Part shown: piece by piece, positions 9,678 through 20,742 of the stretch
Position numbering within the stretch: the stretch's first letter is position 1
Layout of the letters: each line of letters starts with the position of its first letter
Assembly: GCF_021117405.1 (NCBI RefSeq)
Contig: NZ_CP088251.1
Location: 806,001 to 870,000, forward strand
DNA: 64,000 bases
From: Frateuria edaphi
GTDB taxonomy: Bacteria; Pseudomonadota; Gammaproteobacteria; Xanthomonadales; Rhodanobacteraceae
Direction: 5' to 3'
Made by a program: the position numbers and the translations under genes
Notes under the pieces: model-generated
Told to the model about the DNA's origin: nothing
The model's database searches: none
What the model saw: only the letters and a program-made list of their open reading frames with translations

Positions 9678-12008
9678 ATGACCCGTGTATTCCGCCTCAC
9701 CCTGCTGGCTGCCGCGCTTGCCGCGGCCACCGCCACCTCCGTCTGCGCCGCCGACGCCCAGGTCGCCATCGGGCACGCCCCGCGCCTGCACGCGGGCGAG
9801 CGCATCGTCGGACCGCTGGCGGCCTTGCAGCCCATGCACATCGAGGTCGCGCTGAAGCTGCGCAACCAGGCGCAATTGCAGAGCTTCATCCAGGCGGCGC
9901 GGTCGCCGAGCCTGCTGATCGCACAGCGTGCGATGAGCGCGCAGCAGTTCGTCGCCGACCACTCGCCCACGCAGGACCAGGCCAATGCCGTGGCGACCTA
10001 CCTGCGCAAGGCCGGCTTCACGAACGTCCGTGTCGCCGCCAACCGGCTGCTGGTCTCAGCCGACGGCACCGCCGACGTGGCCACCGCCGCTTTCGGCACG
10101 CCGTTCGCGAAAGTGCGCGACCGGCAAGGCCGCGCGGCCTTCATGAACACCGGCGACGTGCGCATTCCCGCGTCGCTGCGCGGCAGCGTGCTCTCGGTCG
10201 TCGGCCTGCAGGACGTCCATCGGCCGCACACGTTGGTGAAGCTGCGCAGCAGCGGACTGAGCCCGCAATCGGTGACCGGCCACAACCCGGTCGACTTCTC
10301 GGCGATCTACGGCGGTGCCGGCGTGCAGAGCGCGGCGGGCGTGACGGTGGGAATCATCACCCAGGGCAAGATCACCCAGACCATCACCGACCTCAATACC
10401 TTCACCTCGAACAACGGGCTGCCGGCGGTCACCACGCAGACCATCAACACCAATGGCACCAGTTCGGATACCAGCGGCGTGGTCGAGTGGAACCTGGACA
10501 GCCAGGACATCGTCGGCGCCGCCGGCGGGCAGGTCGGCAAGATCATCTTCTACAACATTCCCACGCTGTCCAACGCCAACCTCACCGCCGACATCAACAA
10601 GATCGTGTCCGACAACCAGGCCAAGATCATCAACGTCTCGCTGGGCGAGTGCGAAACCTATACCCAGCAGGACGGCTCGGCCGCGGCGGACGACCAGGCC
10701 TTCCAGCAGGCGATCGCGCAGGGGCAGACCTTCTCGGTGTCCTCGGGTGATTCCGGCGCCGACGAATGCGGCGACGGCGGCACCACGCCCAGCCAGCCGG
10801 CCAGCTCGCCCTACGTGGTGGCGGTGGGTGGCACCACGCTCAACACGTCCGGCACCACCTGGAACGGCGAGACGGTATGGAGCGGCACCGGCGGCAGCCC
10901 GAGCACCTTCGAGCCGCAGCCGAGCTGGCAGAACGGGGTGGTGCCGGGCAGCACCCGCGGCGTGCCCGACATCGCCTTCGACGGCGATCCGAACAGCGGC
11001 GCTGTGATCGTGGTCAACGGCTCCAGCGAGCAGGTCGGCGGGACCAGCCTGTCGGCCCCGATCTTCGCCGGCGTGTGGGCGCGGATGCTGGCGATCAAGG
11101 GCACCGGCCTGGGCTTCGCGGCGCCACTGCTCTACCAGTTGCCCGCGTCGGACTTCCACGATGTCACCTCCGGCAACAATGGCGGCGAGAGCGCGAGCGC
11201 AGGCTGGGACTTCACCACCGGCCGCGGCAGCCTGATCATCGCCAACGTCGCCAACGACCTGGGTGGCGGCGGTGGCGGCAACACGCCGCCGGTCGCCGGC
11301 TTTGGCGATTCGATCAGCGGGCTGACGGTGAGTTTCACCGACAGCTCCAGCGACAGCGACGGCTCGATCGCCTCGCGCTCGTGGAACTTCGGCGACGGTG
11401 GCGGTTCGACGACCACCAACCCGAGCCACACCTATGCGGCAGGCGGGACCTACAACGTCACCCTGACAGTGACCGACAACGATGGCGCCAGCGACAGCGT
11501 CACGCACGCCGTAACGGTCAGCGGCGGCGGTGGCGGCGGCAGCCAGTTGCTGGGCAATACCGGCTTCGAGACCGGTTCGGCCGCGCCGTGGAACGCCACC
11601 AGCGGCGTCATCGACAGCAGCAGCGCGGAGCCGGCCCACCAGGGCTCGTGGAAGGCGTGGCTGGACGGGTACGGCCAGAGCCACACCGACCGCCTCACGC
11701 AGCAGGTCAGCATTCCGAGCGGCAAGAGCACGGCCACGCTGCAGTACTACCTGCACATCGACACCGCCGAGGGCGCCTCCACGCGCGCGTACGACAAGCT
11801 GAAGGTGCAGGTGCTCAACAGCTCGGGCACCGTGCTCGCCACGCTGGCGACGTTCTCCAACCTCAACGCCGCTTCGGGCTATGTGGCGCATACGGCGAAC
11901 CTGGCGCCGTACATAGGGCGGACCGTGAAGATCCGCTTCGTGGGGACGGAGGACTATTCGCTGCAGACATCGTTCGTGCTTGATGACGTGACGCTGACGG
12001 TGCAGTGA
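9678..12008 (+). CDS. Secreted S53 (sedolisin/pro-kumamolisin-like) serine-carboxyl peptidase with PKD domain, copy 2
   Basis: 776 residues with the same architecture as the gene upstream: signal peptide (ends near VCAADA, about residue 25), pro-kumamolisin domain, S53 domain with Glu270/Asp274 in EWNLD, Asp358 in SSGDSGADE and Ser457 in GGTSLSAP, PKD domain (about 536-617) and a C-terminal beta-rich domain (about 622-776). The C-terminal domain is almost the same in both copies, while the prodomains differ more. It is a tandem duplicate that carried its leader with it. ATG 9678 follows AAGGGAG. The copy is shorter by about 10 residues, mostly in a loop before ESTFEP/SPSTFEP. Confidence 0.92.
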   Translation: MTRVFRLTLLAAALAAATATSVCAADAQVAIGHAPRLHAGERIVGPLAALQPMHIEVALKLRNQAQLQSFIQAARSPSLLIAQRAMSAQQFVADHSPTQDQANAVATYLRKAGFTNVRVAANRLLVSADGTADVATAAFGTPFAKVRDRQGRAAFMNTGDVRIPASLRGSVLSVVGLQDVHRPHTLVKLRSSGLSPQSVTGHNPVDFSAIYGGAGVQSAAGVTVGIITQGKITQTITDLNTFTSNNGLPAVTTQTINTNGTSSDTSGVVEWNLDSQDIVGAAGGQVGKIIFYNIPTLSNANLTADINKIVSDNQAKIINVSLGECETYTQQDGSAAADDQAFQQAIAQGQTFSVSSGDSGADECGDGGTTPSQPASSPYVVAVGGTTLNTSGTTWNGETVWSGTGGSPSTFEPQPSWQNGVVPGSTRGVPDIAFDGDPNSGAVIVVNGSSEQVGGTSLSAPIFAGVWARMLAIKGTGLGFAAPLLYQLPASDFHDVTSGNNGGESASAGWDFTTGRGSLIIANVANDLGGGGGGNTPPVAGFGDSISGLTVSFTDSSSDSDGSIASRSWNFGDGGGSTTTNPSHTYAAGGTYNVTLTVTDNDGASDSVTHAVTVSGGGGGGSQLLGNTGFETGSAAPWNATSGVIDSSSAEPAHQGSWKAWLDGYGQSHTDRLTQQVSIPSGKSTATLQYYLHIDTAEGASTRAYDKLKVQVLNSSGTVLATLATFSNLNAASGYVAHTANLAPYIGRTVKIRFVGTEDYSLQTSFVLDDVTLTVQ

Positions 12009-12017
12009 CGCAAACGG

Positions 12018-12045
12018 CGAGGGGCCGCCTGGCGGCGGCCCCTCG
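12018..12045. terminator. Strong hairpin between convergent sedolisin copy 2 and asparaginase genes
   Basis: A perfect 12-bp stem, CGAGGGGCCGCC with GGCGGCCCCTCG, has a TGGC loop. Only a short T-poor tail follows on either strand, so it is a weak intrinsic terminator or an mRNA 3' end stabiliser serving both converging transcripts. Confidence 0.6.
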
Positions 12046-12065
12046 TTCCACGTCCGGACGTTCGC

Positions 12066-12551
12066 TCAGGCCTGCTCGAAACGATTTGCGTCGCGGTTCT
12101 TGCGCACCTTGGCCGGATCCCACACGCGGCCGTTCATGGTGATGTAGACGCCATCCGGCAGCGTCTGCACGGCGGCCACGGCGCAGCCGATGTTGAACAC
12201 CGCATCGGAACCCTGGAATCGCGCCGGGTTCAGCGCGCCCGTCAGCACGATCACCTTGCCCGGGATGGACGCGAGTTCTCGCGCGGTCTCGACCATGGTG
12301 TCGGTGCCGTGCGTGACCAGCACGTTCCGGTGCGGCTGCGCCTCGATGGTCGAGCGCACCAGCGCGCGGTCCTCGGCGCCCATGTGCAGGCTGTCCTTGC
12401 GCAGGATCGGGATCACGTCGAACGCGAACGCCACGCCGAGCTGGCCGAGGATCTCGCCGATCTGCGGCGCGCCGATCTTGTAGTCCGACTTGTCGTCGAA
12501 ATAGATCTTGTCGATGGTGCCGCCGGTGGTGACGATGGTCAGGTGCTGCAT
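12066..12551 (-). CDS. Single-domain asparaginase-like protein
   Basis: 161 residues that cover only the N-terminal domain of the L-asparaginase fold. TTGGTIDK near the start carries the nucleophilic Thr, and THGTDTM at about residues 78-84 carries the second catalytic Thr-Asp pair. LTGALNPARFQGSDAVFN matches the following conserved segment. Typical type I or II asparaginases are about 320-350 residues and place the second half of the active site in a C-terminal domain that is absent here. The frame is clean and ends with a natural stop, so this looks like a stable short family member rather than a fresh truncation. The start ATG is preceded by GAAG. Activity is uncertain. Confidence 0.75.
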   Translation of the reverse strand: MQHLTIVTTGGTIDKIYFDDKSDYKIGAPQIGEILGQLGVAFAFDVIPILRKDSLHMGAEDRALVRSTIEAQPHRNVLVTHGTDTMVETARELASIPGKVIVLTGALNPARFQGSDAVFNIGCAVAAVQTLPDGVYITMNGRVWDPAKVRKNRDANRFEQA

Positions 12552-12615
12552 GGTGGCTTCGAGGGCAGGTGGGGCGGGTAGTTTAGCGGCTCGTGGTGAG
12601 GCGGGCGGAAACCCA

Positions 12616-14250
12616 TCACAACAACAACCGCGTATCGGCCAGGTTCGCCGTCGCCAACCGGTCCAGGCCGTGCGCCACGAACCGCCGCAGCGCTGCACCC
12701 GGGCGCATGTCGCAGCGTCCGCGGGCAAACGTGGACTGGCGGGCGAGCAGGGCGGCCGCGGCACAGCGGGCCAGCGTGAGCGCCAGCCCGCGGGCCGAGG
12801 CTTCCAGGTCTGCACGATCGTTGCGCGACGCCTGCAGTTGCCGCGACGCGGCCTGGAGGGCGGCATGGATCGGCGCCACGGCTTCGGGTTCATGGCAGCC
12901 GTCGACCCACCCGGCGATCGCGGTGCGCAGCGCGTCGAGGCCCTCGCCGAGCGCGCGCAGGCTGTCCAGCGCGAGCACGTTGGTGGTGCCTTCCCAGATT
13001 GCGTAGACCTGCGCGTCGCGCAACAGTTGCGGCAGGCCGGTGTCCTCGATGTAGCCGGCGCCACCGAAGCACTCCAGCGCCTCGGAGCAGAGCGCTACCG
13101 CGACCTTGCCGGTCCAGAGCTTCGCCAGCGGCGTGAGCAGGCGAAGCAGCGCAGTTTCGTGCGGCGCCGCGAGGTCCTGTTCGACGCGACCCAGCAACTG
13201 CACGACCTCGAAGGCCAGCACGAACGCGCCCTCGAACTCGGCGCGCATGTCCGCCAGCGTGCGTGCATGCAGGGGCTGCTCGATCAATGGACGGCCGAAC
13301 GCCTCGCGGTGCGCCGCGTAGTCGCACGCCAGCGCCAGCGCGCGAGCCATGCTCGCGACCGCGCAGACCGCGTTCCAGGTGCGCGTTACGTTGAGCATCG
13401 GCGCCACCTGGCGCACGCCCTGGGCCAGTTCGCCCAGTGGCCAGGCGGGCAGGCCATCGAGGTGGATCTCGGCGGTCGGCAGCTCGCGGGTGCCGAGCTT
13501 GTCCTTCAGGCGGTCGACGACAAGCTCCGGTTTTCGCGCTGCGCCGTCCATCGTCTCGACGTAGAACAGGGCCAGGGCGGCAGTGCCGTCGCCGGCTCCT
13601 TCCGGGCGCGCGAGCGCGAGCGCGGCTTCGCCGACCACCGCCGAGCTGAACCACTTGCGTCCGTGCAGACGCCACTGGCCGGCTTCATCCCGTCGCGCGA
13701 GGGTGCCGGTGTGGCCCACGTCGGAGCCGCCGGCGGTCTCGGTCATCCATTGTCCGCTCAGCCAGAAGGTGGCTGGATCGCGGCTCAGGAAATGCGGCAG
13801 CGCGCGGTCGATCAGCGCCTGGTTGGCCGAAGCCTTGAGCGCCGCGATGGCGCCGTCGGTCATCGCCAGCGGGCAGGTGTAGAACTCGCTGGCCAGGTGG
13901 TAGAGGTAGACGCGCGCGAACTGTTCCAGTCGCGCGTGTTCGTGCGGCTCGTGGCCGGCGGCCAGGATCGCGTGACGAGTGGTCAGGCCGGGGCCTTCCT
14001 GCCAGGCCGCGGTCAGCTCGATGCGGTCCACGCGTTGGCCCCAGGCATCCCAGCGCGTGAGCACCGGCGTCCGTGACGTACTGCGGCGGGCCCGCTCCCA
14101 GGCGAGCTGGGCGTAATCGCCCAGGGCGTCGAGGTCGGCATCCAGCGCCGGGCGTCGTTGGGCAGGGATCACCCGGTCCAGCAAGGCCAGCAGCGTACGG
14201 TCGTTGCGGTAAGGGTGGACCAGCTGCGGCGCGGTCTGCAGGAAATCCAT
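12616..14250 (-). CDS. AidB-like acyl-CoA dehydrogenase family flavoprotein
   Basis: 544 residues, the length of E. coli AidB. Recognisable AidB-type segments are MTETAGGSDV (about 168-177), GRKWFSS, the RLKDKLGTREL stretch and the C-terminal acyl-CoA dehydrogenase signature FGGAGYIEDTGLPQLLRDAQ followed by IWEGTTNVLALD. AidB binds FAD and DNA and is linked to the response to alkylation damage; other members may be true acyl-CoA dehydrogenases. ATG 14250 follows AGGAA by about 7 bases. It is transcribed alone, convergent with the upstream protease block. The exact substrate is unknown. Confidence 0.85.
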   Translation of the reverse strand: MDFLQTAPQLVHPYRNDRTLLALLDRVIPAQRRPALDADLDALGDYAQLAWERARRSTSRTPVLTRWDAWGQRVDRIELTAAWQEGPGLTTRHAILAAGHEPHEHARLEQFARVYLYHLASEFYTCPLAMTDGAIAALKASANQALIDRALPHFLSRDPATFWLSGQWMTETAGGSDVGHTGTLARRDEAGQWRLHGRKWFSSAVVGEAALALARPEGAGDGTAALALFYVETMDGAARKPELVVDRLKDKLGTRELPTAEIHLDGLPAWPLGELAQGVRQVAPMLNVTRTWNAVCAVASMARALALACDYAAHREAFGRPLIEQPLHARTLADMRAEFEGAFVLAFEVVQLLGRVEQDLAAPHETALLRLLTPLAKLWTGKVAVALCSEALECFGGAGYIEDTGLPQLLRDAQVYAIWEGTTNVLALDSLRALGEGLDALRTAIAGWVDGCHEPEAVAPIHAALQAASRQLQASRNDRADLEASARGLALTLARCAAAALLARQSTFARGRCDMRPGAALRRFVAHGLDRLATANLADTRLLL

Positions 14251-14441
14251 GGCGCGTTCCTGTTTGCAGGATACGCGCGAGTATAGGTGCCGGTTCGTGG
14301 GTGGGGCGCGAGGCCCCGCGACGTCGGCGTTACGCGCCTGCGCTCAGGGTGAGCGGTGGCATTCTGCCGAGGTGCGCTGAGCGTACGCGCAGATGGAAGC
14401 CGAGCGCTTGCCTCGTCCTCGTTTCAACCGGCAACGTCAGC

Positions 14442-16717
<2,276 letters not shown>

Positions 16718-16721
<4 letters not shown>

Positions 16722-17185
16722 AGCTCGCCCCGCTCGCCCTTGCCGCGTGCCTGCTCGCCGCCGCGATTCCCGTGCAGGCGGCCATGCCGGCGCGGCCGTC
16801 GCTGAAAGTGACCACCCTGGACGGCAAGCCGTTCGACCTGGCCGCGCAGCGCGGGCACTGGGTAATCGTGAACTTCTGGGCGACCTGGTGCGTGCCCTGC
16901 ATCGAGGAGATGCCGGACATCTCGCAATTCGTCAGGACGCACGCCAACGTGCGTGCGATCGGGCTGGCTTACGAGGACAGCGACAAGGCGGACATCCAGG
17001 CCTTCCTCGCCAAACACCCGGTGAGCTACCCGATTGCCCAGGTCTCGCTGGACGATTCGCCGAAGGATTTCGACGAACCGCGCGGTTTGCCCACCACCTA
17101 CCTGATCTCGCCGGATGGCCACGTGGCCAAGCGCTTCGTCGGTCCGGTGACCGGCCAGTCGCTGGACGCGGCGATCGGCCAGTGA
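16718..17185 (+). CDS. TlpA-like periplasmic thiol-disulfide oxidoreductase
   Basis: 155 residues with a signal peptide (cleavage near PVQAA, about residue 22) and a thioredoxin fold of the TlpA/ResA type. The active site WATWCVPC has redox cysteines at about 53 and 56, and PRGLPTTYLISPDG holds the cis-Pro. It probably reduces or oxidises thiols in the periplasm. The start overlaps the yihY-like stop and the next gene begins 2 bases after its stop, so the three genes form a tight operon. Confidence 0.88.
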
Positions 17186-17186
17186 C

Positions 17187-17453
17187 ATGGCGGCCGCGCG
17201 TTTCCTCGTCAGTGGTCGGGTGCAGGGCGTGTTCTATCGCGCGAGCACCCGCGGCCAGGCGCGGCAACTGGACCTGACCGGCCACGCCCGAAACCTGCCG
17301 GACGGCCGCGTCGAGGTGGTTGCGCATGGTTCGGCCGAGGCGCTGGACGCGCTGGAACGTTGGTTGTGGCAGGGCCCGCCGGCGGCGGAGGTGGAAGGCG
17401 TCGAGCGCGCGCAGCATGACGGTGAGGCGCCGCGTTCTTTCACGACGGGCTGA
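17187..17453 (+). CDS. acyP: Acylphosphatase
   Basis: 88 residues, the normal size. The catalytic loop GRVQGVFYR (about 10-18) holds the phosphate-binding Arg, and LTGHARNLPDGRVEV provides the catalytic Asn. It hydrolyses acyl phosphates such as acetyl phosphate or carbamoyl phosphate in the cytosol. Third gene of the yihY-tlpA-acyP operon; the stop is convergent with the OGT-like gene 28 bases away, with no obvious terminator between them. Confidence 0.92.
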   Translation: MAAARFLVSGRVQGVFYRASTRGQARQLDLTGHARNLPDGRVEVVAHGSAEALDALERWLWQGPPAAEVEGVERAQHDGEAPRSFTTG

Positions 17454-17481
17454 ACCCGGCGGGTGGACCAAAAACCGACGA

Positions 17482-19581
17482 TCAGAAATCCAGGTCGATC
17501 GGCGGTCGGCCGATGCGGTGGCGGGTGCCGATCGTCTGCACTACGCGGCGGAAGTCGGCGGCGAAACCGGCCATGTCGAACAGCGGCGACTGCGTGCGCA
17601 GGCCGGTCAGGTGCGTACGGATGGCGGCCAGGGCAGCGCGGTCGCGGCCCAGCTGCACGGCCATCGCCACGAAGGCGTCGGGATCGTCGGCCGCCAGCTC
17701 GGGCAGGTGGGCGTGGTGCAGCAGGCTCGCGGCGATGCGTCCGGCGAAGGTGTCGCCGGCGCAGGTGAGCAATGGGCAGCCGGCCCCCAACGCGTCGGCC
17801 GCGGTGGTGCGGGCGCCGCAGGGCAGGGTATCCAGGCAAAGGTCGACCAGCGCGTAGCGGGCGAGGTGGTCCGCGTGAGGCAGGTCGGTCAGGAAGACCA
17901 GCCGCCCCCGTGAAACGTCCAGGGTCGCGGCGGCGGCGCGCAGGCGTTCCTCCGTGCCGCCCGGTGCCGCGCGCAGCCACAACACGCTGCCCGGCACTTC
18001 GTGCAGTACCTGCATGAAGCGCGCGAAGGCATCCGGACCGATCGTGGCGGTGGCGTTGAAACAGGCGAACACCGTGCCTGTGTCCGGCAAGCCGCATTCG
18101 GCTCGCGTCGGTGGCGGCGTGGCGGTGTGGGTGCCGATGGGAAGAAAGCAGCGCGGCAGCGACAGCACTTTCTCGCTGTAGTCCCCTCGATGCGGCGCCG
18201 GCAGCACCACGGTGTCGGCGAGGATGTAGTCGATCCACGGGGCGCCGGCGGTGCCCGGCAGGGCCAGCCAGTTCACCTGCAACGGCGCGGGGCGCAAAGC
18301 CAGTATGTCGGCGTTGGTATGTTCGCCGTAGCCGGTTAGATCAAACAGCACCTCGATGCCTTGCGCATGGATGCGCTCGGCCGCCTGCGGGGGTGGCACG
18401 GTGTCGATGGCATGCAACGGGGCCGCCGCCACCAGCCGCTGGCGGGTTGGGCCGCCGTCATCGGCCGTCGTGGCGAACAGGTGCAGCTCCAGCCCGCCCA
18501 GCGCGGCCAGCGCCTCGACCAGGGCCGCCACCGTACGGCCGATCGGATGTTCGCCGAAACCGTCGGAGACCAGCCCGACGCGGATCGGCGCGTCTGGCGC
18601 GGGCCGCGGCAGGGCGAAGGCGAGCTTCTGTCGCAGGGGCGCAAGCTGTTGGTCGATCGCGCGGGTGAACGTTTCCATGGCCTTGCGCTGGAGTGCGCGG
18701 TCGAATGGCTCCAGCGGCAGCACGAAGGGCACGATGCCGGATCGACCGCTTTCCACCGCGTCGCGAAGGCGTGCGGTCAACGCTTCCTGCTCGCGCCAGT
18801 CGGCCAGACGTCGTCGCATGCAGGCAAGGCGGCTGAGTGCGGCGCCGGACTGCGGAGCCCGTTCCAGCGCGCGGGCGTAGGCGTCGGCGGCTGCGCTCAA
18901 CTGGCCGGTTTCTTCCAGCATCCTTGCCGCCTGGAAGGCGAATCGCGGCTCGCGCGGCGTCAGTCGCTCGGCCTCCAGCCAGGCCTGGGCGGCTTCCGCG
19001 CTGCGGCCCAGGGCCTGTAGTGCGTGCCCGAGCAGGGCGTGGGCGGCATCCAGGCGGGGTGCCAGCTTCAACGCCTCGTGCACATGCGCCAGGGCCTTTG
19101 CGGTATCGCCCAGTTCCAGCTCGGCTTCGGCCAGGTTGAGGCGAAGGCCGGGGTGCTGCGGAGCCGCGCGCAGCGCCTGGGCAAAGGCATCGCGTGCTTC
19201 CTCGTGGCGAACGGCAACCATCAGCGCCACGCCCAGCACCTGCAGGATGACCGGATCGCCGGGCTTGCGCGCCAGCGCCGCGTGCAGGCGTTCGATGGCG
19301 GCCTCGGGCCGACCATCCTCCAGCGCGACGTTGGCCAGGTTGCACTGCACTTCGATGCTGTCCGGCGCCAGCTCGGCGGCGCGGTGCAACGCGCTCGTGC
19401 CGTCGTGGCGGCGCCCCAGCTGCAGCAGCGCGATGCCGTGCAGCCGGACCAGTTCGCCGGATAGCGGAAAGCTTCGGCGCGCCCGGGCGGCAACCTCTTC
19501 GGCATCCCTGCTGGCACCCTGGCGAAGCAGGTGCGCCAGGCGGTGCAGCGTGGCCTCGAGCTCGGCGCGCGCTCCCGTCAC
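17482..19581 (-). CDS. TPR-containing O-GlcNAc-transferase-like glycosyltransferase (GT41)
   Basis: 699 residues. About 300 residues of tetratricopeptide repeats precede a GT41-like catalytic region, with [17 protein letters not shown] at about 332-348, [20 protein letters not shown] and LADVCLDTLP-type segments near 580. The closest known relative type is the Xanthomonas campestris OGT that has been used for structures. By eye, the lysine that contacts the UDP diphosphate in OGT (context YK[IL][DN]P) is a Thr here (T513), and the His of HTT is Arg (R591). The GTG start at 19581 overlaps the prfA stop (GTGA), so translation is coupled to prfA, in the position usually held by prmC. Substrate unknown. 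Confidence 0.85.
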   Translation of the reverse strand: MTGARAELEATLHRLAHLLRQGASRDAEEVAARARRSFPLSGELVRLHGIALLQLGRRHDGTSALHRAAELAPDSIEVQCNLANVALEDGRPEAAIERLHAALARKPGDPVILQVLGVALMVAVRHEEARDAFAQALRAAPQHPGLRLNLAEAELELGDTAKALAHVHEALKLAPRLDAAHALLGHALQALGRSAEAAQAWLEAERLTPREPRFAFQAARMLEETGQLSAAADAYARALERAPQSGAALSRLACMRRRLADWREQEALTARLRDAVESGRSGIVPFVLPLEPFDRALQRKAMETFTRAIDQQLAPLRQKLAFALPRPAPDAPIRVGLVSDGFGEHPIGRTVAALVEALAALGGLELHLFATTADDGGPTRQRLVAAAPLHAIDTVPPPQAAERIHAQGIEVLFDLTGYGEHTNADILALRPAPLQVNWLALPGTAGAPWIDYILADTVVLPAPHRGDYSEKVLSLPRCFLPIGTHTATPPPTRAECGLPDTGTVFACFNATATIGPDAFARFMQVLHEVPGSVLWLRAAPGGTEERLRAAAATLDVSRGRLVFLTDLPHADHLARYALVDLCLDTLPCGARTTAADALGAGCPLLTCAGDTFAGRIAASLLHHAHLPELAADDPDAFVAMAVQLGRDRAALAAIRTHLTGLRTQSPLFDMAGFAADFRRVVQTIGTRHRIGRPPIDLDF

Positions 19582-20654
19582 GAGGCGAGGCTCTTGAGCT
19601 CGTCGGCCTGGTGCTCGCGCGTGAGCGTGTCGACCAGCTCGTCCAGTTCACCGGCCAGCACTTCAGGCAGGCGGTACAGGGTGAGATTGACGCGGTGGTC
19701 GGTGATGCGGCCCTGCGGGAAGTTGTAGGTACGGATGCGCTGGCTGCGGTCGCCCGAGCCCACCTGCAGGCGACGCTCCTGCGCCTGTGCCGCGGCCTGC
19801 TTGCTCTGCGCCTCGTCGAGCAGGCGCGCCTTGAGCAACGACAGCGCACGGGCCCGGTTCTTGTGCTGGCTGCGCTCGTCCTGGCACTCGACCACGATGC
19901 CGCTGGGCAGGTGCGTGATGCGGATGGCGGAGTCGGTCTTGTTGACGTGCTGGCCGCCGGCGCCGGAGGCGCGGAAGGTGTCGGTCTTGAGGTCCGCCGG
20001 GTTGATCTCGATGTCCTCGATCTCGTCCATTTCCGGAAGGATCGCCACGGTCGCGGCCGAGGTGTGGATGCGCCCCTGCGACTCGGTTTCGGGCACGCGT
20101 TGCACGCGGTGCGTACCCGATTCGAACTTCAGCCGCGAGTAGGCGCCCTTGCCCTCGATGCGCGCGACGATCTCCTTGTAGCCGCCGTGTTCGCCGGGGC
20201 TTTCGCTCAATACTTCCACGTGCCAGCGGCGGCGTTCGGCGTAGCGCGCGTACATGCGGAACAGGTCGCCGGCGAACAGGGCCGCTTCGTCGCCGCCCGT
20301 GCCGGCGCGTACTTCCAGGAAAAGGTTGGCCTCGTCGCGCGGGTCCTTCGGCAGCAGCAGCATCTGCAACTCGCCGTCCAGTTCCGCGAGGCGCGTTTCC
20401 AGGCGTTCGACGTCGTCGGAGGCCATCTCGCGCAGCTCCGGGTCGGCCAGCATGGCGCGCGTCTCGGCCAGCTCGCGCTCCGCGCCGTCGTGTTCGCGCA
20501 GGGCGGCGGCGACCGGCTCGATCTGTGCGTACTCGCGCGACAGCTCACGAAAGCGGTTGGCGTCGGCGAGCACGTCCGGCTGCGCGAGCAGCAGGCCGAT
20601 CTCCTCATGGCGTTCGGCCAGGGACTCGAGTTTGCGGCGGATCGATGGGGTCAT
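19578..20654 (-). CDS. prfA: Peptide chain release factor 1
   Basis: 358 residues, the usual RF1 length. [10 protein letters not shown] at about residue 230 is the peptidyl-tRNA hydrolysis motif, and the RF1 anticodon-like PxT is present as [10 protein letters not shown] near residue 186. It recognises UAA and UAG on the ribosome. ATG 20654 is used because [12 protein letters not shown] matches the family start; a GTG further up is in frame. It is second in hemA-prfA-OGT; no prmC (methylase of the GGQ Gln) lies next to it. Confidence 0.97.
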   Translation of the reverse strand: MTPSIRRKLESLAERHEEIGLLLAQPDVLADANRFRELSREYAQIEPVAAALREHDGAERELAETRAMLADPELREMASDDVERLETRLAELDGELQMLLLPKDPRDEANLFLEVRAGTGGDEAALFAGDLFRMYARYAERRRWHVEVLSESPGEHGGYKEIVARIEGKGAYSRLKFESGTHRVQRVPETESQGRIHTSAATVAILPEMDEIEDIEINPADLKTDTFRASGAGGQHVNKTDSAIRITHLPSGIVVECQDERSQHKNRARALSLLKARLLDEAQSKQAAAQAQERRLQVGSGDRSQRIRTYNFPQGRITDHRVNLTLYRLPEVLAGELDELVDTLTREHQADELKSLAS

Positions 20655-20671
20655 GCCGATGCGTTTTCCAA

Positions 20672-20742
20672 TAGGAGGAGCGCACACGAGTGCGCGACCG
20701 CGATGGAGCGATTATCGCCGGTCGAGCACGGGGTGCGCCCCT
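20672..20742. repeat. Pair of inverted REP-like elements between hemA and prfA
   Basis: TAGGAGGAGCGCACACGAG and, on the opposite strand, GTAGGGGCGCACCCCGTGC each form a short hairpin around GCGCAC/GTGCGC. This GTAGGAGCGCACN-type sequence recalls dispersed palindromic repeats of Xanthomonadales genomes. Two units in opposite orientation fill the hemA-prfA gap, like a BIME. Copy number cannot be judged from one window. Confidence 0.5.
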
